DNA of 42,814 nt from Aeriscardovia sp040773385 (GTDB lineage: Bacteria > Actinomycetota > Actinomycetes > Actinomycetales > Bifidobacteriaceae). The notes under the pieces were generated by a model that was given only the letters and a program-made list of their open reading frames with translations, did no database searches and was not told the origin of the DNA. The stretch is taken from contig JAXGWH010000008.1 of assembly GCA_040773385.1 (NCBI GenBank), positions 1 to 42,814 of the forward strand. The letters run 5' to 3'. Made by a program: the position numbers and the translations under genes. Within the stretch, counting starts at the first letter, position 1, and every line of letters begins with the position of its first letter. Positions 6,515-15,279 of this stretch are shown one piece after another.

Positions 6515-6636
6515 AGTAACTCCCTTAGTTTTGGGGCGCGGATTGCGGTTCCCTGTGGGGACAAGGAGACCCCGTCCGCTACTGACCGCACCGACGGTAT
6601 GAGGGTTCCTCAATACGGACAACAGCGGTAATTATA
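6515..6636 (-). promoter_or_regulatory. rpsP promoter and structured 5' leader
   Basis: A perfect TATAAT (minus strand, 6631-6636) gives a predicted transcript start near 6624 and a leader of about 110 nt. No good -35 box is seen. The leader can form a hairpin at 6597-6616 (GTAT-GAGG paired with CCTC-ATAC, one bulge) and a second one around 6557-6573 (GGGG/CCCC arms), both upstream of the AAGGGAG ribosome site. Confidence 0.6.
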
Positions 6637-6665
6637 GACGCCAGAGCGGAGAAAGTCGGGGCGTG

Positions 6666-7907
6666 TCAGATCCTCTCAAGGGTGACGAGGAGGCCGAGAT
6701 GATCGGTGCCGGGGATCCTGACCGTCCTGGAGGAGCGGGCGATGAGTCCCGGGCCGTGCAGCACATGGTCCAGCTCGAGCATCGGCGGCACGAGCGTCCA
6801 GTTCGCCGGGAACGTGCGGCGGTGGGAGAGGTCGTCGGAGCTGTCCGTCAGCTTCCGGTCGGCGCCGAGCGCGTAACGCAGGCAGCGGTGCGAGGCGCTC
6901 GCGTTGAGGTCGCCGGCAAGAACGGCGAGCGCGGGATCGGGCGTGACGACGGATCGCGTGACGGCGGATGGCGTGGCGGTGCGTGTGCCGGTGTCGGAAC
7001 TTTGCCCGTCAGAGGTTGTGGCGCAAGCCTGTGTGGCCGGTGAGGCTCCGGTCGCTGTCGGGCCGGTTGCGGCGCAGGCCTTGCGGACGGCGGGGTCGAG
7101 CGCCGGGTTGGCCAGATGCGAGACGCCGTAACCCCAGTCCCGCACCCCCCGTTGCGGCGATTTCGTGTGAGCGGCGGCGATGGTCACGAGCGCGGGGGAG
7201 GCGTCCTGCGCTCCCGGATCGCCCTGCGCGCCGGTGAGGGGCACGACGACCGCGGGCACGTCCGAGGCTTTCAGATCAAGGCTCGCCTGAACCTGGGCGA
7301 CGGGCTTGTTTTTGGTGAACACCGCGTTGGTCCCGCCGTTGTCCTCGGCGCCCTTCTGGCCGGTCGCGCGATAGGGGAGGACGTTGGTGATCCCCGCCTT
7401 CTCGAGCCGGCGCAGCAGTCCGTCGTCCACCTCCTCAAGGCAGAGCGCGTCAACATGGCCCGTCCGGACGGTTTTCACGATCGCATCCGCGTCCGCCCTG
7501 CCGTAGCGGCAGTTGAGCGAGAGCACCGTGAGCGCGGGGCCGGCCGGCTCCCTGTCCCAGCCTTTCGTGTTGAAGGGCTGCCATGTGAGGACGACGGCCA
7601 CGATCGACATCGCCAGAAGGAAGATCGACTGGAGGACCACCGGGTTGCCCATGTACGCCGACCCGCCCAGATCGCTGTATGGGGGCAGAAAAAGGGTGAT
7701 GGCGAGGTTCGCCACGATCGCCCAGATGCACGCCACCGAGGCGATATACGGTTCGAGTGCCACAAGATTCGGCACCCAGCCGTGCCACTCGGCCTGCGGG
7801 CGAGGTCGGTCCGAGCCTTTGCCCGCGGGGAACGAGAAGAACGACAGGCCGGTCGCCAGCCCGACGAGCACCCAGTCGACCACCAGAAGAACGATCGCCG
7901 TATCCAT
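6666..7907 (-). CDS. membrane-anchored endonuclease/exonuclease/phosphatase family protein
   Basis: The 413-residue protein has an N-terminal membrane part with about three helices (residues about 3-25, 50-72 and 88-110), then a metal-dependent EEP-fold domain. Visible EEP motifs in order are LTVLSLNCRYGRAD, VDALCLEEVDD (catalytic Glu), LAGDLNAS (Asp and Asn), ELDHVL, and GTDHLGLLVTL at the end (Asp-His pair). Members of the fold cleave phosphodiester or phosphoester bonds in nucleic acids, inositol phosphates or lipids; the substrate here cannot be told. An Ala/Thr/Ser-rich insert lies before the LAGDLNAS motif. AGGAGG precedes the ATG. It follows the ABC transporter gene by 27 bp, so the two probably form an operon. 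Confidence 0.85.
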   Translation of the reverse strand: MDTAIVLLVVDWVLVGLATGLSFFSFPAGKGSDRPRPQAEWHGWVPNLVALEPYIASVACIWAIVANLAITLFLPPYSDLGGSAYMGNPVVLQSIFLLAMSIVAVVLTWQPFNTKGWDREPAGPALTVLSLNCRYGRADADAIVKTVRTGHVDALCLEEVDDGLLRRLEKAGITNVLPYRATGQKGAEDNGGTNAVFTKNKPVAQVQASLDLKASDVPAVVVPLTGAQGDPGAQDASPALVTIAAAHTKSPQRGVRDWGYGVSHLANPALDPAVRKACAATGPTATGASPATQACATTSDGQSSDTGTRTATPSAVTRSVVTPDPALAVLAGDLNASASHRCLRYALGADRKLTDSSDDLSHRRTFPANWTLVPPMLELDHVLHGPGLIARSSRTVRIPGTDHLGLLVTLERI

Positions 7908-7934
7908 CGGTCCCTCCTTACTCGCTTATTCGCC

Positions 7935-10415
7935 TTACTCGCTCCGCAGGGCGACCGCCGCGTCGCGCCGGGCCGCCATGAGCGCCGGGATGTGCCCGCC
8001 CAGCAGCGTGAGCACCGTGCTGACGAGGATGAGGATCACGGCGCTCCTCGGGTCGAGGTACGCCACCCCCACCAGGCCCGTGAGGTGCTGCAACGCCTGG
8101 TTGAGCGGGATGTCGAGCAGATAGGCGATCCCCACGCCCAGCACGCCGGAGAACACGCCCAAGAGGAACGTCTCCGAGTCGAACACGCGCGTCACGTCGC
8201 GCTTGCGGGCTCCGAGCGCCTTGAGCACGCCGATCTCCTTCGTCCGCTCGATCACCGACGTATAGGTGAGGATACCGATCATGAGCATCGAGGTGATGAG
8301 CGAGATGGCGGCGAAGGCGACGAGCACGTCCGTGATGCCGGAGATGAGCCCGCCCGTCAGGTCGGTCACCATGCCCGACATGTCGGTGTAGTAGATGCGG
8401 TCCGCCTTCTTCTTGCCCTTGTTCCAGGCGTCAAGATAGTGGAGGACTTTATCCTTGCTGTCGAAATTCCTCGGGTAGACGAGGATCGACTCGGGCAGCG
8501 AGCTGCCCCCGAGCGCGGCGAGGGTCTGGGTGCGCGAGGAGGCGTCGAGCGGGGCGCCGGTCAGAACACTCGTGCCCGAGGCCTCCTGGTCGGTGACGAT
8601 CCGCGAGTTTTTGTTCGCGCTGATGACCTTGTCGGTCAGCTCGTTGGAATAGGCGATGCCCGGAGAGAGCAGCTCCATCGCGCCCTGCGGCTTGGGCTGG
8701 ATGACCCCGGTCACCTTCAGACGGATGCCCGCCTTGTCGAACAGGCCGGCGCTGGGGCTGTTGGGCGCGTAGGTGCCGGTGGGCAGCTTCGTGTACCAGT
8801 CGTCGTTGGTGACGATGCGGAAGTCCTTGCCCAGGATGCTGCCGAAGGTGATCTTCTGGCCGTCCTTCGCGTCGATGCCGAGCGCGCGCAGGGTGGGCGA
8901 GGGGATCTCGTCGTCACCGTCCACCACGAGCACGACGTCGGTGGCGGACTTGGGCCACGAGCCCTTGAGCAGGTTGTAGTTGCCGCGCAGGAACGAGCCC
9001 TTCTTGCCGTTGACCGGGGTGGGGAACACCGTGGAGGCCACGCCGTTCGCGTTGGCCATCTGCTGGCTTGTCTGGGCGCTCTGGGTGAGCGTGTCGGAGG
9101 CGGAACCGGATGCGCCCGTGTTCCCTGAACCGGTGCTGCCGGCCGACTTTTTGGAGCCGGTCGAACCGGACGCCGTGCCGTTCTGCGCCTCCGTGGCCGC
9201 GGCCGCCGCCGCGCCGCTGAACGAGACCTGCCTCACCGTGCCGTCGCCGTCCTTGGTGAGCACGTTGAGCTGCGTCGAGCGCTGCAGCGTGATGTCCGAG
9301 GCGGCGTCCGGATTGATCTTTTTGACGTAATCGACGTATTTCTGGGTGATCGTGTTGATGTGCACGCTCTGCAGCATCTGGTTGGCGGAGGCCGTCAGAT
9401 GCGTGTGGCTCACCGTGTTCTTCGTGCGTGAGAGCGAGGCGCGGTTCTTGTCCGCCTGGCTCGTCATGCCCTTCTGATCGACGGCCGTGCGGGTGACGGA
9501 CACCGGGTAGCGGCCCAGCGTCCGGCTCATCACCTTGTCGATCTGCGTCTGGAAACCGCCCGAGAGCGAGAGGACGACGGCGATGGAGATGATGCCGATC
9601 GAGCTCGCCAGCGCGGTGAGGAACGTGCGGCCCTTTTTGGTGAGGAGGTTCGTCAGGCTCAGCGCGATGGCCGAGCCGTAGCCCATGCGGGTGCGCTTGA
9701 GTCTCAGGGCCTCATGCTTTGTGTTCTCGTCGGAGATGTGGAGGGGGTCCGAGTCGGCGGTGATATGCCCGTCCCGGAGCCTGATGATGCGCGTCGAATA
9801 CTGTTTGGCCAGCTCCTCGTTGTGCGTGACCATGATGACGAGGCGGTCTTCGGACAGCGAGCGGATGAGGTCCATCACCTGCACGCTCGTGACGGAATCG
9901 AGCGCTCCGGTCGGCTCGTCGCACAGAAGGATCCTCGGGTCGTCGGCGACGGCGCGGGCGATCGCCACACGCTGCATCTGTCCGCCCGAGAGCTGGTTGG
10001 GGCGCTTGTGGATCTGCGCGGCCAGCCCCACCTGTCTGAGCGCGGCGACGGCCTTCTCCCGTCGTACCGCGCTTTTCACGCCGGACAGACGCATGCCCAG
10101 CTCCACGTTCTCCACCACGGACAGATGGGGGATGAGGTTATAGCTCTGGAAGACGAATCCCACAGAATTGTTGCGGTAGGCGTCCCAGTCGGTCTCGGAG
10201 AAATTCTTCGTCGACCGGCCGTCGAGGACCAGGTCGCCCGAATCGTAGTGGTCGAGGCCGCCGATGATGTTGAGCAGCGTCGTCTTGCCCGAGCCGGAAG
10301 GGCCGAGGATGGAGACGAAGCCCGTGTCGGGGAAGGCGAGGCCCACGTCGTCCAGCGCCTTCGTGACGGCGTCGCCCACCCTGTAGGACTTCGTCAGATG
10401 CCGCAGCTCGAGCAT
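7935..10415 (-). CDS. MacB-type ABC transporter, ATPase fused to FtsX-like permease
   Basis: This 826-residue protein begins with a complete LolD/MacB-type ATPase: Walker A GPSGSGKT, signature LSGGQMQRV, Walker B ILLCDEPTGALD, then the H-loop in VTHNEEL. A first membrane helix (FLTALASSIGIISIAVVLSL) follows and then a large extracytoplasmic region of about 400 residues with a Ser/Gly/Thr-rich linker. Three helices make up the C-terminal FtsX permease domain (VLVAFAAISLITSMLMIGIL, TFLLGVFSGVLGVGIAYLL, VILILVSTVLTLLGGHIPAL). Such proteins work as dimers that move periplasmic or extracellular domains to export peptides, lipids or antibiotics, or sense them. The substrate is unknown. The ATG at 10413-10415 with GGAAGG upstream is preferred to 10439. 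A sequence within 10416-10500 must hold the promoter. Confidence 0.92.
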   Translation of the reverse strand: MLELRHLTKSYRVGDAVTKALDDVGLAFPDTGFVSILGPSGSGKTTLLNIIGGLDHYDSGDLVLDGRSTKNFSETDWDAYRNNSVGFVFQSYNLIPHLSVVENVELGMRLSGVKSAVRREKAVAALRQVGLAAQIHKRPNQLSGGQMQRVAIARAVADDPRILLCDEPTGALDSVTSVQVMDLIRSLSEDRLVIMVTHNEELAKQYSTRIIRLRDGHITADSDPLHISDENTKHEALRLKRTRMGYGSAIALSLTNLLTKKGRTFLTALASSIGIISIAVVLSLSGGFQTQIDKVMSRTLGRYPVSVTRTAVDQKGMTSQADKNRASLSRTKNTVSHTHLTASANQMLQSVHINTITQKYVDYVKKINPDAASDITLQRSTQLNVLTKDGDGTVRQVSFSGAAAAAATEAQNGTASGSTGSKKSAGSTGSGNTGASGSASDTLTQSAQTSQQMANANGVASTVFPTPVNGKKGSFLRGNYNLLKGSWPKSATDVVLVVDGDDEIPSPTLRALGIDAKDGQKITFGSILGKDFRIVTNDDWYTKLPTGTYAPNSPSAGLFDKAGIRLKVTGVIQPKPQGAMELLSPGIAYSNELTDKVISANKNSRIVTDQEASGTSVLTGAPLDASSRTQTLAALGGSSLPESILVYPRNFDSKDKVLHYLDAWNKGKKKADRIYYTDMSGMVTDLTGGLISGITDVLVAFAAISLITSMLMIGILTYTSVIERTKEIGVLKALGARKRDVTRVFDSETFLLGVFSGVLGVGIAYLLDIPLNQALQHLTGLVGVAYLDPRSAVILILVSTVLTLLGGHIPALMAARRDAAVALRSE

Positions 10416-10500
10416 GATCGCCGCCTTCCCGCCTGTCATTTTCAGGGCTGGTCGCCATTATCCGCCCACACAGCGTCAGAAAATCACGGCGACGCCCGAA

Positions 10501-10530
10501 GAGAAAAGGGGGCCCGAAGGTCCCCTCTCT
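10501..10530 (-). terminator. probable Rho-independent terminator behind ffh
   Basis: Read on the minus strand, a G-rich arm, the tetraloop TTCG and a C-rich arm (about 10508-10527, one mismatch) are followed by TTTTCTC. It lies about 115 bp after the ffh stop and upstream of the ABC transporter gene. The stretch between it and ffh holds nothing recognised. Confidence 0.6.
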
Positions 10531-10644
10531 CTGTCTCTTGTCTTCGCTTCTTGTCTTTGTCTCTTGCGTGCCCGGTCCGCTCGGATAGAGGGCGGATCAG
10601 TGCATGCCCACGCAGCGGCTGAAACAGCGCGGGGTGATTCCGCG

Positions 10645-12399
10645 TCAGCCGAGAAGGCCGCCCAGGCCGCCGGGCGGCAGCATCCCGCCCAGGTCGCCGA
10701 GATTGTTCAGGTTTGGCTGCTGGGGCTGCTGGTGGAAGCTCGAACCGTTCTGCTCCTCAGAACCGTTGGAGCCGTCTGAGGTCTTGCCGGCGAGGCGGTC
10801 GCGCAGCTCCTGCTCCTGCTGGGCGCGCTTGGCGGGATTGCCGGAGACGCCGCCGCGGCGCTTCTTCTTGCCCTTGCCCTTCTTGCGCTTGCGTGAGCCG
10901 CCCGGGACGTTCATGCCGGGGATGCCCATGCCGGCCATGCCGCGCGAACCGTTGGCCACGCGCTTCATCATCTTGGCCGCCTGCTCGAAACGCTGGATGA
11001 GCCCATTCACATCAGAGACCTGCGTGCCCGAGCCGGCAGCGATCCTCGCACGGCGCGAGCCGTCGATGATCGAGGGGTCACGGCGCTCGGCAGGGGTCAT
11101 CGACTTGATGATCGCCTCGGACTGGTCCACCACATGCTCGTCGAACTGGTCGAGCTGGGAACGGTACTGGGCAATTCCCGGCACCATCGCCAGAAGATCC
11201 TTCATCGGGCCGAGCTTGCGCACCTGCTGCAGCTCGGAAAGGAAGTCGTCCAAGCCGAAGCTGCCCTGGGCGAGTTTCTGGGCCGACTCCTTGGCCTCCT
11301 GCTCGTCGAACTGCTTCTGCGCCTGCTCGATGAGGGTGAGCACATCGCCCATGTCGAGGATGCGGGAGGCCATGCGGTCGGGGTGGAACACCTCGAAGTC
11401 CTTGAGGCCCTCGCCGTTCGAGTCGAAGAGGATGGGTTTGTGCGTCACCGACGCCACCGACAGGGCCGCGCCGCCGCGGGCGTCGCCGTCGAGCTTGGTG
11501 AGCACCACGCCGGTGAAGTCGACGCCCTTGTCGAACGCCTCGGCGGTCTGCACCGCGTCCTGGCCCACCATCGCGTCGATGACGAAGAGGATCTCGTCAG
11601 GGTGGACGGCGTCGCGGATGTCGCGCGCCTGGGCCATCAGCTCCTCGTCCACGCCCAGACGGCCCGCGGTATCGATGATCACCGTGTCGTACTGGTTCTT
11701 CCGCGCGTAGTCGAGCGAGTCCTTCGCCACCTGCACCGGGTCGCCGTGCGAGGCGCCCGGGGCCACCACCGTGGTGTCGAGGAGGGCCGCCATCTGGTCC
11801 GCCGCCTGCGCGGCTTGGGCGTCCGAGCCCTCCAGCGTGGTCTGCGCGTTCTGCTCCTGGGCGGCCTGCACCTGCTCGGCCGCCTCGCTCGTCACGCCCG
11901 GCTGGGGCGCGTAGACGGCCACGCCGGCGTTTTTGCCGACCACCTTGAGCTGGGTGACGGCGTTCGGGCGCTGCAGATCCGCCGCCACGAGCAGCGGGGT
12001 GTGCCCCGATTCCTTGAGCCAGTAGCCGAGCTTGCCGGCGAGCGTGGTCTTGCCCGCGCCCTGCAGGCCGGCGAGCATGAACACGGTCGGCGGTTTCTTG
12101 GCAAAGCGCAGCGGGCGGTCCACGCCGGCGCCGAGCACCTGGTTAAGCTCGGCATAGACGATCTGCACCACCTGCTGGGCGGGGTTGAGCGCCTCGCCCA
12201 CCTCGGTGGACAGGCACCGCTCGCGGACTTTTGCGGTGAAGTCCTTGACCGCCGGCAGGGCCACATCCGCGTCGAGCAGGGCGCAGCGGATCTCACGGAT
12301 CGTGCCGTCGATGTCGGTCTCGGACAGGCGTCCCTTGGAACGCAGATGCTTGAACGCGCCGGTGAGCCGGTCGGTCAGGGAACTGAAAGCTGTGGGCAT
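10645..12399 (-). CDS. ffh: signal recognition particle protein Ffh
   Basis: Ffh is the SRP54 GTPase that carries ribosomes making membrane and secreted proteins to FtsY. The order is an N-terminal helical bundle (about 1-95), a G domain with P-loop GLQGAGKT at 111-118, DTAGRLG at about 243-249 and TKLDGDARGG near 301, then an M domain with the Met-rich RNA-binding region (MMKRVANGSRGMAGMGIPGMN). At 584 residues it exceeds the common 430-550. The excess is a Gln/Ala-rich insert at about 170-217 inside the G domain and a Lys-rich then Gln/Gly/Leu-rich tail. A TAAAAT box ends seven bases before the ATG and there is no ribosome site, so the mRNA is probably leaderless. Confidence 0.97.
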   Translation of the reverse strand: MPTAFSSLTDRLTGAFKHLRSKGRLSETDIDGTIREIRCALLDADVALPAVKDFTAKVRERCLSTEVGEALNPAQQVVQIVYAELNQVLGAGVDRPLRFAKKPPTVFMLAGLQGAGKTTLAGKLGYWLKESGHTPLLVAADLQRPNAVTQLKVVGKNAGVAVYAPQPGVTSEAAEQVQAAQEQNAQTTLEGSDAQAAQAADQMAALLDTTVVAPGASHGDPVQVAKDSLDYARKNQYDTVIIDTAGRLGVDEELMAQARDIRDAVHPDEILFVIDAMVGQDAVQTAEAFDKGVDFTGVVLTKLDGDARGGAALSVASVTHKPILFDSNGEGLKDFEVFHPDRMASRILDMGDVLTLIEQAQKQFDEQEAKESAQKLAQGSFGLDDFLSELQQVRKLGPMKDLLAMVPGIAQYRSQLDQFDEHVVDQSEAIIKSMTPAERRDPSIIDGSRRARIAAGSGTQVSDVNGLIQRFEQAAKMMKRVANGSRGMAGMGIPGMNVPGGSRKRKKGKGKKKRRGGVSGNPAKRAQQEQELRDRLAGKTSDGSNGSEEQNGSSFHQQPQQPNLNNLGDLGGMLPPGGLGGLLG

Positions 12400-12406
12400 G
12401 CCGCCG

Positions 12407-12412
12407 ATTTTA
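12407..12412 (-). promoter_or_regulatory. -10 box (TAAAAT) of ffh
   Basis: TAAAAT on the minus strand lies seven bases upstream of the ffh ATG (12397-12399), the spacing of a leaderless actinobacterial promoter. The bases between contain no ribosome-binding site. No good -35 box is visible. Confidence 0.55.
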
Positions 12413-12523
12413 CCGCCCGGCGCTTACGGCCGGCCTTATCGCGCGAAATGTGGACGATGGGCAGGCGGTGAGGGGCGGCCGTCAGTGCGTCCCGGCAATC
12501 GGCTGCACTGGCGTCTGACATGC

Positions 12524-14257
12524 TCAGCCGGCGAAACTCCAGCGCGGGCCTGAGGCGGTGTCCTCCACTGTGATGCCGAGCCCCGCCAGCTCGTCGCGGA
12601 TGGCGTCGGCCGTGGCGAAATCGCGGTCCTTGCGGGCCTTCTGCCGGGCGGCGAGGCGCGCCGAGACGAGCGCGTCGAGCGCCTTGGCCGTGGGGTCATC
12701 GGCGCCGGGGACGGCCTGCGTCTGCCCGGAGATATTCCCGTCGAACGGGGCAGCGAGCGGGTCAAGGCCGAACACGTCGAGCATCGACCGCACAAAGAGC
12801 AGATTGCGTCGGATGCGCCTGCGCCCGTTATTCTCGGTTTGGTCAGTATTCGCACCGGCTGCGGGCCTCATGGCGTCCGAAGTCGGCGCGGACCTATCTG
12901 CGTTTTGTGCGGTATGTTCCCCGGCGAGCAGCTGGTTCGTCTCCCTGATCAGCGCGAACACGACCGCCAGCGCCGAGGAGACGTCGATGTCGTTGTCCAT
13001 CGCGGCCACGAAATCCTTCGGCAGGTCGTCGGCGGACAGGCCCGCCACCTCTTCGCGTGAGGGCTGCCTGATCGCCTGTCCGGCTGCCTGCACGAAGCGC
13101 TCGACGCGCTTCGCGGCGGCGAGGGCGGAAGGCAGCGTGTCCTTGCCCCACTCGAGCATCGCGCGGTAATGCACGCTCGCCAGCGCATAGCGCACCACCC
13201 ACGCGGGGTTGTCCCCGAGCAGCCGCTCGGCGGAGAGGCCGTTGCCCAGCGATTTGCTCATCTTCTCGCCCTTGGCCGTCACCCATGCCGAGTGCATCCA
13301 GTGGCGGGCGAAGCCCCAGCCGGCCGCACGCGCCTGCGCCAGCTCGTTCTCGTGGTGCGGGAAGCGCAGGTCGAGGCCGCCGCCGTGGATGTCGAACTCG
13401 TTGCCGAGGTAGCGGTGCGCCATCGTGGTGCATTCGAGGTGCCAGCCCGGACGCCCCGCGCCGAAAGGCGCCTGCCACACGGCTGTGGCCGGCTCGTCCG
13501 GCTTGGCGGCCTTCCAGAGCGCGAAATCGCGCGGATCATGCTTGGCGTCCGACAGGTCGGCCGCATCGGCGGGGTTGTACTTGTCGGCGCCGGTCTCGTC
13601 CACGGACGGGCCCATCGCGTCGGCGATTTTGCCCTCGTCGTCCTCGCCGGTCGTGCCGCTGTGCCCGCCCGACTGGTGGGTCAGCTCGCCGTAATCCTTC
13701 CAGCTGGGCACGTCGAAGAACACATTGCCGCTGGGGGTGCCGTCCGCGTTCGGGATGATGTACGCATGCCCGCGGGAGATGAGACGCTGGACGAGCTCGA
13801 TCATCTCGGGCATCTGGCCCGTGGCGCGAGGCTCATAGGTGGGGGCGAGCACGCCCAGACGCCGGTAGGCGTCGGTGAAAACGCGCTCGAAGTGGTAGGC
13901 GCGCGCCCACCACTGCTCGTGCGCGGCCGCCGCCTTGCGCAGGATCTTGTCGTCGATGTCGGTCACATTGCGCACGAAGACGACGTCATAGCCCAGCCGC
14001 AGGAACCAGCGGCGAACCACGTCGAAGCAGACCGCCGCGCGCATATGGCCGATGTGCGGGGCGTCGTCCACAGTGGCGCCGCACACGTACATGCGCACCT
14101 GCCCGGGGGTGATCGGGCTGAACGGCACCACCGCGTGCCGCGCCGTGTCATACAGCCGCTGTCCTGCCGCCGCCTTTGCTACCTTCTGCGGTGTGGGGAC
14201 GGTGGACACGGTGAGCCGTGCCTCGGAGGTGAGGGGATCGTTGCCAGGATTCGTCAT
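12524..14257 (-). CDS. cysS: cysteinyl-tRNA synthetase
   Basis: This class I enzyme attaches cysteine to tRNA-Cys. The HIGH motif is in CGATVDDAPHIGHMRA, with the preceding Cys the first zinc ligand. GWHLECTTMA and the HHENE segment supply the other metal and substrate contacts, and KMSKSLGN is the KMSKS loop. The ATG at 14255-14257 starts the conserved product; the frame open to 15235 continues only by chance. At 577 residues it is about 110 longer than E. coli CysS because of an acidic insert before DPRDFALWK and a second insert of about 35 residues at about 446-481. The second insert holds a short match to the 42-bp repeat head. TACACT ends seven bases before the ATG, without a ribosome site. 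Confidence 0.97.
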   Translation of the reverse strand: MTNPGNDPLTSEARLTVSTVPTPQKVAKAAAGQRLYDTARHAVVPFSPITPGQVRMYVCGATVDDAPHIGHMRAAVCFDVVRRWFLRLGYDVVFVRNVTDIDDKILRKAAAAHEQWWARAYHFERVFTDAYRRLGVLAPTYEPRATGQMPEMIELVQRLISRGHAYIIPNADGTPSGNVFFDVPSWKDYGELTHQSGGHSGTTGEDDEGKIADAMGPSVDETGADKYNPADAADLSDAKHDPRDFALWKAAKPDEPATAVWQAPFGAGRPGWHLECTTMAHRYLGNEFDIHGGGLDLRFPHHENELAQARAAGWGFARHWMHSAWVTAKGEKMSKSLGNGLSAERLLGDNPAWVVRYALASVHYRAMLEWGKDTLPSALAAAKRVERFVQAAGQAIRQPSREEVAGLSADDLPKDFVAAMDNDIDVSSALAVVFALIRETNQLLAGEHTAQNADRSAPTSDAMRPAAGANTDQTENNGRRRIRRNLLFVRSMLDVFGLDPLAAPFDGNISGQTQAVPGADDPTAKALDALVSARLAARQKARKDRDFATADAIRDELAGLGITVEDTASGPRWSFAG

Positions 14258-14336
14258 GGTTCCGAGTGTATTGGCGAAAGACGACCCTGCGCCGGAAGAA
14301 AACAGCGGCGTTCGGCGGCGATGGCACAATAAGCCT
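14258..14336. promoter_or_regulatory. divergent leaderless-type promoters of cysS and the amidotransferase gene
   Basis: TACACT (minus strand, 14265-14270) ends seven bases before the cysS ATG, and CACAAT (plus strand, 14325-14330) ends six bases before the GTG at 14337. Neither gene has a ribosome-binding site. The -35 boxes are not convincing, so the calls rest on the -10 boxes and spacing. Confidence 0.5.
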
Positions 14337-15073
14337 GTGACAAGCGACGCCCGTGTTCTCATCCTCACGCACACCGACCTCGAGGGGCCGGGGCACATCA
14401 AGGACGCGCTCGACGACCTGTTCGTGCCGTGCGGGGAGGACCGGATCCTCGACGAACGACATCCCGTGCTGCCCAAGCCGAAGCAGCTGCTCGGGCTGGT
14501 GATCATGGGCGGGCCGATGGGCGCGCTCGACTGGTCCGACCACCCCGGCCTCAAGGCCGAGGCGAGACTCGTGCGGCAGTGCGTGGAGGAATCCGTCCCC
14601 GTGACCGGCGTGTGCCTGGGCCACCAGATCCTCGCCACCGCCCTGGGCGCGAAACTGCACCCGGGCGCGCCAGCGAGATCGGCTGGGGCAGGATCCGCCG
14701 CGTGGGCTCGGCCTCCTCGGTGCGCTGGCACGGCGAGGAGGGTGATGAGACCACCGTGCTGCACTGGCACGGCGATACGGTCGACGTGCCCAAGGGCGGC
14801 CGGCTGTTCGCCAGCTCCAAGAAGACGGCGAACCAGGCGTTCGTGCTCGGCTCGGCGCTTGGCCTGCAGTTCCATGCCGAGGTGGGCTACGGCGAACTGG
14901 ATCCCTGGCTCGCGGACAAAACGATGACGAAGGGCCTGACGAAGAAGGACATCGCCAAAATCCGCGAGAAATACGCGCAGAAGAACCCGGAGGCCGCCGC
15001 GCCCGCGCGGTCCCTGTTCGGCGCGTTCGCCGTCAAGGCGGCCGATCGGGCGCATCGTCTCCGAGGGAAATGA
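14337..15073 (+). pseudogene. class I glutamine amidotransferase, frameshifted
   Basis: The first frame encodes ARVLILTHTDLEGPGHIKDAL, then LLGLVIMGGPMGALD and the nucleophile elbow TGVCLGHQILATALGAKLHPG. The rest of the family, SEIGWGRIRRVG, the VLHWHGDTVDVPKGG block and the catalytic His-Glu segment LGLQFHAEVGYGELDPW, continues in another frame up to 15073. The switch lies at about 14664-14674 in a GC-rich GGGCGCGCC run. A single missing G there would restore one reading frame of about 245 residues with all three catalytic residues (Cys, His, Glu). The gene resembles stand-alone GMP-synthase-like amidotransferases of unknown substrate. A true mutation and a sequencing error cannot be told apart here. 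The GTG start at 14337 fits a leaderless promoter. Confidence 0.75.
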
Positions 15074-15279
15074 CCGAATAAAGAATGGCCGATATGACTG
15101 CGAAATCGTCGATGATCGGTTGAGTGGCCGGGCTGATGTCCGGTTGGGGATCGTGAGGATCCGGTCAGACCATGAAGACCGAGGACCACGATGACCCAAA
15201 CCTGCAGGGAATAGCCAGACCGGCAGGGATCGCAAGAACAGGGATCACAGGAAACAGAAGACTGACAGGGAAAGGAATC

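Noticed and set aside
7116..9128. 670-codon frame antisense to the EEP and ABC genes
   Set aside because: It is a GC-rich shadow of the genes on the other strand, with Arg/Gly/His-biased composition and no family features.
14258..15235. N-terminal extension of CysS by 326 codons
   Set aside because: It lies antisense to the amidotransferase gene, and the conserved CysS start is at 14257.
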